Under the pieces are notes generated by a model. The model was not told where the DNA came from and ran no database searches. It saw nothing but the letters and a program-made list of their open reading frames with translations. A DNA stretch of 64,000 nt, taken from NCBI RefSeq assembly GCF_028882275.1, contig NZ_JARBUT010000005.1, positions 124,001 through 188,000 of the forward strand, read 5' to 3'. Both the position numbers and the translations under genes were made by a program. The stretch is from Nocardiopsis sp. N85. Its GTDB lineage: Bacteria > Actinomycetota > Actinomycetes > Streptosporangiales > Streptosporangiaceae. Below are positions 15,969 to 24,696 of the stretch, piece after piece (position 1 is the stretch's first letter; every line of letters begins with the position of its first letter).

Positions 15969-17429
15969 ATGGAAGCCCTTGAACTCGCGCGGTGGCAGTT
16001 CGGTGTCACCACGATCTACCACTTCCTGTTCGTGCCGTTGACCATCGGCCTGTCGTTCATCGTGGCCGTCCTCCAGACGGTCTGGTACCGCACCGGCAGA
16101 CACGAGTACCTCCAGGCGACCCAGTTCTTCGGGAAGCTCTTCCTCATCAACTTCGCCATGGGCGTGGTCACCGGCATCGTCCAGGAGTTCCAGTTCGGCA
16201 TGAACTGGAGCGAGTACTCCCGGTTCGTCGGCGACGTCTTCGGCGCCCCGCTGGCGATGGAGGCCCTGCTCGCCTTCTTCCTGGAGTCCACCTTCATCGG
16301 CCTGTGGATCTTCGGCTGGCACCGGCTGCCCCGCGGCGTCCACCTGGCCTGCATCTGGATGGTGGCGATCGGCACCAACCTGTCGGCCTACTTCATCCTC
16401 GCCGCCAACGCCTGGATGCGCCGCCCCGTCGGTTTCGAGGTCAACCCGGAGAACGGGCGCGCCGAACTCACCGACATCTGGGCCGTCCTCGGCAACGACC
16501 AGGCCTGGTCCACCTACCTGCACACCGTCTCGGCGGCGTTCATCACCGCGGGACTCTTCGTCGTCTGCGTCAGCGCCTACAAGCTGTGGCGCAACCAGAA
16601 GCACAACGACACCGGCGTTCGCGGGGAGGCACCGCCCGCACGGGACTTCGCCCTGTTCCGCGGCACGCTCAAGGTCGGCCTGGTCTTCACGCTCATGGCC
16701 GGGGTCATCGTCGTGTTCTCCGGCGACCACCAGGCCAAACTCGCCGCCCAGTACGAGCCCATGAAGCTCGCCGCCGCCGAGGCGCTCTGGGAGACCGAGG
16801 AGGGCGCCGCGTTCTCCGCCTTCGCGGTCGGCGACACCGAGGCCCGCTACAACCCCATCGACATCACCGTTCCGAACATCCTCAGCTTCCTCGCCACCGG
16901 CGAGTTCGACGGCGAGGTCCACGGGATGAACAACCTCCAGGAGGCCTACGAGGAGGAGTACGGCGAAGGGGACTACATCCCCAACGTCTTCGTGACCTAC
17001 TGGTCGTTCCGCCTCATGATGGGCCTGGGCCTGGCCGGCGTCGGCATCGCCGCCATCGGCCTGTGGCTCACCCGGGGCCGGGACCGGACACCGTCGGTCG
17101 ACGGCCCGCTGACCCGGTGGTTCTACCCGCTCGCGATGTTCGCCCTGCCCGCCGCGCTGGCCGCCAACATCTTCGGCTGGGTGCTCACCGAGATGGGCCG
17201 CCAGCCCTGGACCGTGCACGGCTACCTGCTCACCGCCGCCAGCGTCTCACCCGGGGTGAGCCTGGGGACGGTCGCGATGAGCCTGTCGCTGTTCACCCTC
17301 ATCTACGGCGTCCTCGCCGTCGTCGAGGTCGGGCTGTTGGTCAAGTACGTCAAGGCCGGCCCGTCCCACCTCGTCCCCGACCTCGAAGAGGACGGCGACG
17401 AGTCGCAGATCCCCCACTTCAGCTACTAG
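15969..17429 (+). CDS. cydA: Cytochrome bd quinol oxidase subunit I
   Basis: The quinol-oxidising, haem-bearing subunit of cytochrome bd, a high-affinity terminal oxidase of the membrane. Haem ligands by alignment with E. coli are His18 (TIYHFLF), His185 (STYLHTVSAA) and Met350 (WSFRLM). The Q-loop start GDHQAK ... QYEPMKLAAAE is present without the long insertion, so the protein is the short-loop type at 486 residues. Many transmembrane helices are evident. ATG at 15969; cydB follows after 12 bases. Confidence 0.97.
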   Translation: MEALELARWQFGVTTIYHFLFVPLTIGLSFIVAVLQTVWYRTGRHEYLQATQFFGKLFLINFAMGVVTGIVQEFQFGMNWSEYSRFVGDVFGAPLAMEALLAFFLESTFIGLWIFGWHRLPRGVHLACIWMVAIGTNLSAYFILAANAWMRRPVGFEVNPENGRAELTDIWAVLGNDQAWSTYLHTVSAAFITAGLFVVCVSAYKLWRNQKHNDTGVRGEAPPARDFALFRGTLKVGLVFTLMAGVIVVFSGDHQAKLAAQYEPMKLAAAEALWETEEGAAFSAFAVGDTEARYNPIDITVPNILSFLATGEFDGEVHGMNNLQEAYEEEYGEGDYIPNVFVTYWSFRLMMGLGLAGVGIAAIGLWLTRGRDRTPSVDGPLTRWFYPLAMFALPAALAANIFGWVLTEMGRQPWTVHGYLLTAASVSPGVSLGTVAMSLSLFTLIYGVLAVVEVGLLVKYVKAGPSHLVPDLEEDGDESQIPHFSY

Positions 17430-17441
17430 GAGCCCAGGACC

Positions 17442-18569
17442 ATGGATCTGGCCGTCATCTGGTTCATCGCCATCTCGGTCCTGTGGATCGGGTACTTCGT
17501 CCTGGAGGGATTCGACTTCGGGGTCGGCACCCTGCTGCCCTTCATGGGCAAGCGGGACTCCGTCGACCGCCGCGTGACCATCAACTCGATCGGTCCGGTG
17601 TGGGACGCCAACGAGGTGTGGCTGCTCACCGCGGGCGGCGCCATGTTCGCCGCCTTCCCGGCCTGGTACGCGTCGCTGTTCAGCGGGTTCTACATCCCGT
17701 TGTTCCTCATCCTCATCGCGCTGATCCTGCGCGGGGTGGCCTTCGAGTACCGGGGCAAGCGCGACGACTCCACCTGGCGGCTGTGGTGGGACCGGGCCAT
17801 CTTCTTCGGCAGCGCCGCCCCCGCCCTGCTGTGGGGCGTCGCGTTCGCCAACATCGTCCAGGGCGTGGCCATGGACTCCGACCACATCGTCACCGCCTCG
17901 CTCGTCGACCTGCTCAACCCGTACGCGCTGCTGGGCGGTCTCACCACGCTGTCCCTGTTCACGCTGCACGGCGCGGTGTTCCTGAGCCTGAAGACCGACG
18001 GGCCGGTCCGGGTCCGCGCCCGCACGGCCGCCCTGCGCACCGCCTACGTCGCGGTGCCCGCCGGTGCCGCCTTCCTGACGTGGACGCAGCTCGCCCATGG
18101 CAAGGCGTGGACCTGGCCGCTCGTCCTCATCGCCGCGGCGACCCTGGTGGGCGGGGTCGCGGCGGTCCGTGCCCGGCGCGAGGGACTCGCGTTCGGGCTC
18201 ATGGTCGCGACCATCGTCTCCGCGGTCGTGACCCTGTTCGGGTCGTTGTTCCCGAACGTGCTGCCCTCCATCACCGACCCCGCGTTCAGCCTCACCGTCG
18301 AGAACGCCTCCTCCGCGGACTACACGCTCACCGTCATGACGTGGGTCGCGGTGGTGTTCCTGCCCTTGGTGCTCGTCTACCAGGGGTGGAGCTACTGGGT
18401 GTTCCGCAAGCGGGTCACCGGCGCCACCATCACGGGCGAGACCGTCACCGGGGACACCGCCGGCGCGGAGACGTCCGCCAGGGGGGACATCGTCATCCCG
18501 GAGGTGACCACCGCCGAGGGCACCACCGGCACGAGGAGGGCCGCCACCGAGGACACCGTCGACACCTGA
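17442..18569 (+). CDS. cydB: Cytochrome bd quinol oxidase subunit II
   Basis: The second integral membrane subunit of cytochrome bd. Family motifs are FVLEGFDFGVGTLLPF near the N-terminus, GPVWDANEVWLLTAGG and ILIALILRGVAFEYRGK. About eight to nine transmembrane helices end near residue 325 (LVYQGWSYWVFRKRV). After them comes a hydrophilic C-terminal tail of about 45 residues beginning with near-repeats of five (VTGAT, ITGET, VTGDT, AGAET), which is not part of the usual fold. Translationally close to cydA. Confidence 0.96.
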   Translation: MDLAVIWFIAISVLWIGYFVLEGFDFGVGTLLPFMGKRDSVDRRVTINSIGPVWDANEVWLLTAGGAMFAAFPAWYASLFSGFYIPLFLILIALILRGVAFEYRGKRDDSTWRLWWDRAIFFGSAAPALLWGVAFANIVQGVAMDSDHIVTASLVDLLNPYALLGGLTTLSLFTLHGAVFLSLKTDGPVRVRARTAALRTAYVAVPAGAAFLTWTQLAHGKAWTWPLVLIAAATLVGGVAAVRARREGLAFGLMVATIVSAVVTLFGSLFPNVLPSITDPAFSLTVENASSADYTLTVMTWVAVVFLPLVLVYQGWSYWVFRKRVTGATITGETVTGDTAGAETSARGDIVIPEVTTAEGTTGTRRAATEDTVDT

Positions 18570-18697
18570 CCCCGGGCACACCGACGGGCACGCCCCCCTC
18601 CCCCACCGCCCGGGGCGGGGGTCGTGCCGTGCCCGGTCCCCATCGGCCAGACTGGGCGTGCGCCCGCACCCGCTCCCTCCCAACGACCCGAGGTCCC

Positions 18698-20419
18698 ATG
18701 AAACCGCTCGATCCGCGCCTGGTGCGCACCGCCAGCGCGGTCCGCGTCCACCTGGCCGTCTCCGTGCTGAGCGGGGTGGTGATCACCGGTCTGATCCTGG
18801 TCCAGGCGTGGTTGCTCGCCCACGTCATCACCGGGGCCTTCGCCGGCACCGGCTTCGACGCCCTGGCCTGGGCGATCACCGCCGTCGGCGGGATCGCCGT
18901 CGCGCGCGCCCTGCTGGCGTACCTGGCCGAGGCGTCGGCGCTGCACAGCGCCGCGCGCACCAAGTCGATCCTGCGGCGGAGGCTGATCGCCCACGTCACC
19001 GGCACGGGAACGGTGTGGACGGCCGAACGCGGCGCGGACGGCGGCGACTCCCCCAAGGCCGGGGAGCTGGTCACCCTCGCCACTCGGGGACTGGACGCCC
19101 TCGACGACTACTTCGCCCGCTACCTGCCCCAACTGGTGCTGTCGGCGATCGTGCCGGTGGCCGTCCTGGTCGTGGTGTTCTGGGCCGACTGGATCTCCGG
19201 GATCGTCATCCTGGTGACGGTGCCGCTGATCCCGGTCTTCATGGCGCTCATCGGCATGCACACCCAGAGCCGGACCGAACGGCAGTGGCGGCTGCTGAGC
19301 CGGCTCGGCGGACACTTCCTGGACGTGGTCGAGGGGCTGCCGACCCTGGCGGTGTTCCGGCGGGCCAAGGCGCAGGCGGCGCTCATCCGCCGGGTCGGCG
19401 AGGAGCACCGCCAGGCGACCATGGGGACGCTGCGGATCGCGTTCCTGTCGGCGTTCGCCCTGGAGTTGCTGGCCACGCTGGCGGTGGCGCTGGTCGCGGT
19501 CGAGGTCGGTCTGCGGCTGCTGGGCGGGCACATGGACTACCAGACCGCGCTGCTGGTGCTGATCCTGGCGCCGGAGGCCTACCTGCCGCTGCGCGAGGTC
19601 GGCGCCCGGTTCCACGCCAGCATGGAGGGCGTGGCCGCCGCCGACCAGGTGTTCACCGAACTCGAACGCCGCGAAGGGGAGGACGGGAAGGACCCCGCGC
19701 CGACCGGCCTGCGCGCCCCCGCGAGCGACGGCGATCTGCGTCTGACCGGTGTGGGGGTGCGCTACCCGGGGCGGGACCTGCCCGCCCTGTCCGGAGTCGA
19801 CCTGCGGGTGGACTCCGGGGAGCGGGTGCTGCTCACCGGGCCCAGCGGTTCGGGCAAGACCACCCTGTTGTCGTTGCTGCTGCGGATGAACGCCCCCACC
19901 GAGGGGCGGATCGAGGTCCGTGCCCCGGACGGCGCCTGGGAGGATCTGGCGGCGGTCCCCGCCGACGACTGGCGGCTGGGCATCGCCTGGGTGCCCCAGC
20001 ACCCCTACCTGTTCGATGTCTCGGTGGCCGACAACATCCGGTTGGGCGCCCCCGACACCCCCCTGGAACGGGTCCGGGAGGCGGCCCGGCTCGCCGAGGC
20101 CGACGGGTTCGTGTCCGCGTTGCCCGACGGGTACGACACCCGGCTCGGCGAACGCGGCACCCGCCTCTCCGCCGGGCAGCGCCAACGGATCGCGCTGGCC
20201 CGGGCGTTCTGCCGGGACGCGCCCCTGGTGCTGCTCGACGAACCCACCGCCCATCTGGACCCGGAGAACGCCGCGGCGGTGCGCACCGCCGTCGGACGCC
20301 TCCTGGAGGGGCGCACCGCGATCATCGTCGCCCATGACACGGGCTGGGCCCGGGCCGTCCTCGGCGCCCGGGTCGTGGAACTGCCGCTGCACGGCCGTGA
20401 AGGGGTCATCACCGGATGA
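18698..20419 (+). CDS. cydD: ABC exporter CydD (cytochrome bd assembly)
   Basis: One half of the heterodimeric ABC exporter CydDC, which moves reductant (glutathione/cysteine in E. coli) or haem-related compounds and is needed to assemble cytochrome bd. ATG at 18698 gives 573 residues. An N-terminal six-helix membrane domain occupies about 1-330. The nucleotide-binding domain has Walker A GPSGSGKT, signature RLSAGQRQRIALARA and Walker B LVLLDEPTAHLD. Actinobacteria lack glutathione, so the substrate may be another thiol. It overlaps cydC by four bases. Confidence 0.93.
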   Translation: MKPLDPRLVRTASAVRVHLAVSVLSGVVITGLILVQAWLLAHVITGAFAGTGFDALAWAITAVGGIAVARALLAYLAEASALHSAARTKSILRRRLIAHVTGTGTVWTAERGADGGDSPKAGELVTLATRGLDALDDYFARYLPQLVLSAIVPVAVLVVVFWADWISGIVILVTVPLIPVFMALIGMHTQSRTERQWRLLSRLGGHFLDVVEGLPTLAVFRRAKAQAALIRRVGEEHRQATMGTLRIAFLSAFALELLATLAVALVAVEVGLRLLGGHMDYQTALLVLILAPEAYLPLREVGARFHASMEGVAAADQVFTELERREGEDGKDPAPTGLRAPASDGDLRLTGVGVRYPGRDLPALSGVDLRVDSGERVLLTGPSGSGKTTLLSLLLRMNAPTEGRIEVRAPDGAWEDLAAVPADDWRLGIAWVPQHPYLFDVSVADNIRLGAPDTPLERVREAARLAEADGFVSALPDGYDTRLGERGTRLSAGQRQRIALARAFCRDAPLVLLDEPTAHLDPENAAAVRTAVGRLLEGRTAIIVAHDTGWARAVLGARVVELPLHGREGVITG

Positions 20420-22158
20420 ACACGATCGAGACCGAGCACCGCCGCGGTCCCCTCCTGCGGATGATCGCCCTGGCCAGGCCCCGGACCGGACGGTTCGCCC
20501 TGGGGGTGCTGCTCGGCGCCTTCGCCACCGGCTCCGGGGTGGCCCTCCTGGGTGTGGCCGCGTGGATGCTGGCCACCGCGGCCTCGCACCCGCCGTTGAC
20601 CGCCCTGGGGATCTCGGTGGTCGCCACCCGGGCGCTGGGCGTGGGCAAGGGGGTGAGCCGGTACCTGGAACGGTTGGTGACCCACGACGCGGCGTTCCGC
20701 ACCCTGGCCGAGGTGCGGGTGCGGGTGTACGGCAGGCTCGCCGCCACCGAACCCTTCGGCCGGTTCCGCTCCGGCGACCTGCTCTCCCGGGTGGTCAACG
20801 ACACCGAGGCGACACTCGACCTGCTGGTGCGCGGGCTGACCCCACCGCTGATCTCCCTGGTCACCGGTGGCGCGACCGTCCTCGTCATCACGGCCGTGTA
20901 CGCGCCCGGCGGGCTCCTCCTCGCCCTGGGCCTCCTGCTGGCGGGGCTCGCGGTGCCGATGGCCGCCGCCGCCCTGGGCCGGGCGCCGGGGCGCCGTCAG
21001 GCGGTGGCGCGCGGGCGGCTGTCGACGTCCCTGGTCGACACCCTGCACGGAGCGCCGGACCTGATCGCCTACGGGGCGATGGACCGACAGGTCGCCCGCG
21101 TGTACGAGGCCGACGACGAACTCACCCGGATGGCCCGGCGCGACGCCGCGATCCTCGGTCTGGGTGCGGGCGCCACCGCCCTGATCACGGGGGCGACCGT
21201 GTGGGGCGCACTCTTCCTGGGGGTGGTGGCCGTCGAGGACGGCGACCTGGACGCGGTCTCCCTGGCGGTCCTGGTGCTGGTCACCCTGGCGGCGTTCGAG
21301 ATCGTCGCCCCGCTGCCCGCCGTCGCCGCCAGGCTGGGGGCGATCCGCGAGAGCGGGGTCCGGCTGTTCGGGGTGCTGGACACCCCGGAGTCGGTCGCCC
21401 CGGCCACCCGCACGGGGCTGGACCCGGAGGGGGACTCCACCGTCCGCGTCCGCGACCTGCGGGTGCGCTACGGGCCGGACGAACCGTGGGCGTTGGACGG
21501 TGTCGACCTGGACATCCCCGCGGGGGAGACGATCGCGGTGGTGGGGCCCAGTGGAGCGGGCAAGAGCACGCTCGCGTCCGTGCTGTTGCGCTTCCGCGAC
21601 CCCGACGGGGGCCGGGTGGAGATCGGCGGGACCGACATCACGGAGTACCCGGCCGACGAGGTGCGCGCGGTCGTGTCGGGGGTGCCCCAGGACCCCCACG
21701 TGTTCGCGTCCACGCTGCGCGAGAACCTCAGGCTGGCCCGGCCGGACTCCACCGAGGACGACCTGTGGGCGGCGCTGCGCCGGGCCCGCCTGGCCGACGA
21801 GGTGGCGGCGATGCCCGACGGGCTGGACACCCGGGTGGGCACCCACGGGCTGGGACTCAGCGGCGGGATGGTGCAGCGGCTGGCGCTGGCCCGCGCCCTG
21901 CTGGCCGCGCCCCGGGTGCTGGTGCTGGACGAGCCCACCGCCCACCTGGACCCGGACACCCGGGACGCGGTGGTGGACGACCTGCTGTCGGCGACCGAGG
22001 GGTACTCGACGCTGCTCGTCACCCACGACCTCACCGGCCTGGACCGGGTGGACCGCGTCCACGTGGTCCGTGACGGACGGGTGATCCAGTCGGGCACGCA
22101 CACCGAACTGCTGGCCCGCGAGGGCTGGTACCGGGACGTCCACCCCGACCTCGGCTGA
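20416..22158 (+). CDS. cydC: ABC exporter CydC (cytochrome bd assembly)
   Basis: The partner half-transporter of CydD, 580 residues, translationally coupled through an ATGA overlap. The membrane domain spans about 1-310 and includes RYLERLVTHDAAFR, a CydC hallmark. The nucleotide-binding domain has Walker A GPSGAGKS, Q-loop GVPQDPHVFASTLREN and Walker B VLVLDEPTAHLD. The ABC signature reads GLSGGMVQRLALARA, with Met where Gln is usual. Nothing else suggests loss of function. Confidence 0.93.
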   Translation: MNTIETEHRRGPLLRMIALARPRTGRFALGVLLGAFATGSGVALLGVAAWMLATAASHPPLTALGISVVATRALGVGKGVSRYLERLVTHDAAFRTLAEVRVRVYGRLAATEPFGRFRSGDLLSRVVNDTEATLDLLVRGLTPPLISLVTGGATVLVITAVYAPGGLLLALGLLLAGLAVPMAAAALGRAPGRRQAVARGRLSTSLVDTLHGAPDLIAYGAMDRQVARVYEADDELTRMARRDAAILGLGAGATALITGATVWGALFLGVVAVEDGDLDAVSLAVLVLVTLAAFEIVAPLPAVAARLGAIRESGVRLFGVLDTPESVAPATRTGLDPEGDSTVRVRDLRVRYGPDEPWALDGVDLDIPAGETIAVVGPSGAGKSTLASVLLRFRDPDGGRVEIGGTDITEYPADEVRAVVSGVPQDPHVFASTLRENLRLARPDSTEDDLWAALRRARLADEVAAMPDGLDTRVGTHGLGLSGGMVQRLALARALLAAPRVLVLDEPTAHLDPDTRDAVVDDLLSATEGYSTLLVTHDLTGLDRVDRVHVVRDGRVIQSGTHTELLAREGWYRDVHPDLG

Positions 22159-22562
22159 GCGGCCCCTCCGCGGCCGCGTCCACCGCGAACGGCTCCGGGA
22201 GCCGCACGCTCCCGCCCCGCACGGCCCTGGCCACCTCGCGGTGGTCGTGGCGATCGGGGTCGGAGAACAACGCGTCGGCGTCGTCGCCGACCGAGCCGTT
22301 GCGCGCCTCGGAGGAGAAGCCGTCCACAAGGTGGTGAACGGCCACAGGTCCCCGTCCCTCCGCCGCGCCGGACCACGGCGGTGGCGGTCCCGATGGGAGC
22401 GGTTCGAGGAAAGCGGGGGCGGGCTGGCAGGGCGGGCGGGGTTGCCCTAATGTTCCAGCGTGACCAATCCCGTTCCCGACTTCCTCCCTCCTGGAAGCCT
22501 GCGGTGCGCCACCGCGACCTTGTACGCCGTCCGCATGCGAAGGATTCACACCGAGGAGAGGC
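22159..22562. other. Intergenic region after cydC (404 bp)
   Basis: No gene can be firmly called. On the minus strand one frame has fairly protein-like composition over about 22160-22350 (it includes FSSEARNGSVGDDADALF and REVARAVRGGSVRLPEPF) but runs antisense into the end of cydC and has no good start. Short hairpins near 22160-22205 may terminate cydC. The promoter of the next gene must lie in 22450-22555. Confidence 0.35.
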
Positions 22563-23462
22563 GTGAGTAAGGCGAATCAGAAAAGTGCGGGCGGGCCGTC
22601 CCAGGTTCCTCCCCGCCGTGAACGACGGGGCGTCCTCCAGGGGTTCGGTGAAGTCCTCGGCGGAGCCGGCGCGCTGGCGCGCGGCTTCGCCCTGCTGTTG
22701 CGCAGACCGCGCCTGTTCGTCCTGGGCGCGCTCCCCGCCCTGATCACGTCACTGCTGTTCCTGGCGTTGTTCGTGGTCCTGGTGATCAACCTGACCGACC
22801 TGGCCGAGTGGGCGACCCCGTTCGCCGCCGACTGGGGCACCATCTGGCGGAACCTGATCCGCGGCGCGGTGGCCGTCGGCGTCCTGGCCGGCACGGTCCT
22901 GGTGATGGTGGTGTCCTTCACCACGATCACGCTGGCGTTGGGCGCCCCGATCTACGACAAGATCACCGAACTGGTCGAGGAGGAGCTCGGCAACGCCCCC
23001 GCCGAGTCCGACGAGTCGTTCTGGTCGTCGCTGGGGCGGTCGATCCGGCAGTCGCTGGTCATCATCACCGCCTCCCTGCTGGTGACGATCCTGGTGTTCT
23101 TCATCGGCCTCGTCCCGCTGGCCGGTCAGGTCATCGGCCCGGTGCTGGCCGCCCTGCTGGGCGGCTGGCTGCTCGGGATCGAGCTGGTGGCGGGCGCGTT
23201 CGACCGCCGCCGCCTCATCACCATCAAGGAGCGCCGCCGGTGGATGGGCACCAGGCGACTGCGGGTGCTGGGGTTCACCGTGCCCACCTACCTGCTGTTG
23301 GCGATCCCGTTCGTGGCCGTGGTGGTGTTCCCGGCGGCCGCGGCCGGCGGCACCATCCTGGCCCGTGAGCTGCTCGGGGTCCCCGAGGCCCCCGAGGGCG
23401 TCCAGGGGTCCCCCGAGAACCCGCGGATCCCCCCGCCCCCGGCGCCGCCCCAGGGCGCCTGA
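22563..23462 (+). CDS. EI24 / CysZ-like multi-pass membrane protein
   Basis: A 299-residue protein with a basic N-terminus and about four to six transmembrane segments (near 48-74, 102-130, 172-215 and 240-268). The block FALLLRRPRLFVLGALPALITSLLF, LALGAPIYDKITELVEEELG and GLVPLAGQVIGPVLAALLGGWLLG fits the EI24 domain family, which includes the sulfate permease CysZ. The last 30 residues are Pro/Glu-rich. GTG at 22563 follows GAGGAGAGGC. Substrate unknown. Confidence 0.85.
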   Translation: MSKANQKSAGGPSQVPPRRERRGVLQGFGEVLGGAGALARGFALLLRRPRLFVLGALPALITSLLFLALFVVLVINLTDLAEWATPFAADWGTIWRNLIRGAVAVGVLAGTVLVMVVSFTTITLALGAPIYDKITELVEEELGNAPAESDESFWSSLGRSIRQSLVIITASLLVTILVFFIGLVPLAGQVIGPVLAALLGGWLLGIELVAGAFDRRRLITIKERRRWMGTRRLRVLGFTVPTYLLLAIPFVAVVVFPAAAAGGTILARELLGVPEAPEGVQGSPENPRIPPPPAPPQGA

Positions 23463-23469
23463 ACACGCG

Positions 23470-23505
23470 CGAGGGGCGGGCGACACCATGGTCGCCCGCC
23501 CCTCG
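23470..23505. terminator. Bidirectional hairpin terminator
   Basis: A perfect 15-base stem (CGAGGGGCGGGCGAC) with a 6-base loop between the convergent EI24 gene and ddl. Confidence 0.8.
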
Positions 23506-23513
23506 TGTGAAGG

Positions 23514-24638
23514 TCAGCGCAGTCCGGGCGAGCGGCGCAGGGCCGTGGTGATCATCCGCTCCACGAGCGTCGCGTAGTCCACGTCCGTGGCGGCCCACAT
23601 CTGCGGGAAGGCCGACGCCGGGGTGAACCCGGGCATGGTGTTGAGCTCGTTGACGAGGATCCCGCCGTCCTCGGTGTAGAAGAAGTCCACCCGGGCCAGC
23701 CCTTCGCAGCCCATCGCCTCGAACACCTCGGCGGCCAGGGCGCGCAGGCGGGCCGTGACCTCCTCGGGGATCTCCGCGGGGATGGTGAGGCCGCTGGTGG
23801 ACAGGTACTTGGCCTCGAAGTCGTAGAAGTCGAAACCCTCCGCCACGTGCACCTCGGCCGGGAAGGACACGTCGGGGATCCCGCCGTCCTCGGCCTCCAG
23901 CACGCCGCACTCGATCTCGCGGCCGATGACCTGGGCCTCGACCAGCACCTTCGGGTCGTGTTCGCGGGCCGCCTCGACGGCGGCGATCACCGCGTCGGTG
24001 TCGGAGGAGTCGCGCACCCTGCTGATGCCCACGCTGCTGCCGGCCCGGGCCGGCTTGACGAACACCGTCTCCCCGAGTTCGGCGATGTCGTCCAGCACCT
24101 TCTTGCGCTCGGTGCGCCAGGCCCGATCGGTGACGGCGACGTAGTCACTGGTGGGAATGCCGTTGCCGGTGAGGATGGCCTTCATGAAGACCTTGTCCAT
24201 GGCGGCGGCGCTGGAGAACACCCCGGCGCCCGCGTAACGCACACCCATCATCTCGAACAGCCCCTGGATGGTGCCGTCCTCGCCGAACGGACCGTGCAGC
24301 AGGGGCAGCACCACGTCGACCTCGGACAGGCGGGCGGGCCCCTCCCCCGGGTCGACGATCATCAGCTGTCCGGCGGAGTCGAACGGCAGGGCCAGCCCCT
24401 TGCCGTCCTCGGGCACCTCGGGCAGGGCCTTGGTGCCCTCCTCGATGCGCAGGTGTTCGGGGTCACCGGAGGTCAGCACCCAGTTGCCGGTCTTGGTGAT
24501 GCCGACCGGCACGACCTCGTAGCGGTCGTGGTCGATCACCGACAGGACGCTGCCCGCGGTGACGCAGGAGATCTCGTGCTCGGAACTGCGACCGCCGAAG
24601 ACGACGGCGACCCGAATCCTTCGCTGCTCGGACGACAT
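23514..24638 (-). CDS. ddl: D-alanine--D-alanine ligase
   Basis: An ATP-grasp enzyme that makes the D-Ala-D-Ala dipeptide of peptidoglycan. Motifs: VAVVFGGRSSEHEIS at the N-terminus, LHGPFGEDGTIQGLFE, AGVFSSAAAMDKVFMK, VKPARAGSSVGISRV, FEAKYLSTSGLTIPAEIP and the metal-binding ARVDFFYTEDGGILVNELNTMPGFT. Length 374 is typical for actinobacterial Ddl. It is the last gene of a minus-strand run plsC-gpsA-(PLP enzyme)-ddl. Confidence 0.96.
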   Translation of the reverse strand: MSSEQRRIRVAVVFGGRSSEHEISCVTAGSVLSVIDHDRYEVVPVGITKTGNWVLTSGDPEHLRIEEGTKALPEVPEDGKGLALPFDSAGQLMIVDPGEGPARLSEVDVVLPLLHGPFGEDGTIQGLFEMMGVRYAGAGVFSSAAAMDKVFMKAILTGNGIPTSDYVAVTDRAWRTERKKVLDDIAELGETVFVKPARAGSSVGISRVRDSSDTDAVIAAVEAAREHDPKVLVEAQVIGREIECGVLEAEDGGIPDVSFPAEVHVAEGFDFYDFEAKYLSTSGLTIPAEIPEEVTARLRALAAEVFEAMGCEGLARVDFFYTEDGGILVNELNTMPGFTPASAFPQMWAATDVDYATLVERMITTALRRSPGLR

Positions 24639-24696
24639 GGTGGTGACCCTCTTGCTCGTTACCGGATCGGCCGGGGGTTCTCCCCTGCCGTGTGTG

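Noticed and set aside
15992..18697. Stop-free plus-strand frame of about 900 codons overlapping cydA and cydB before joining cydD
   Set aside because: It is the shifted frame of cydA/cydB: Arg/Pro/His-rich, no recognisable domain; cydD starts at its own ATG at 18698.
22180..22350. Possible small minus-strand gene after cydC
   Set aside because: Reasonable composition for about 60 residues, but no good start and it continues antisense into cydC.
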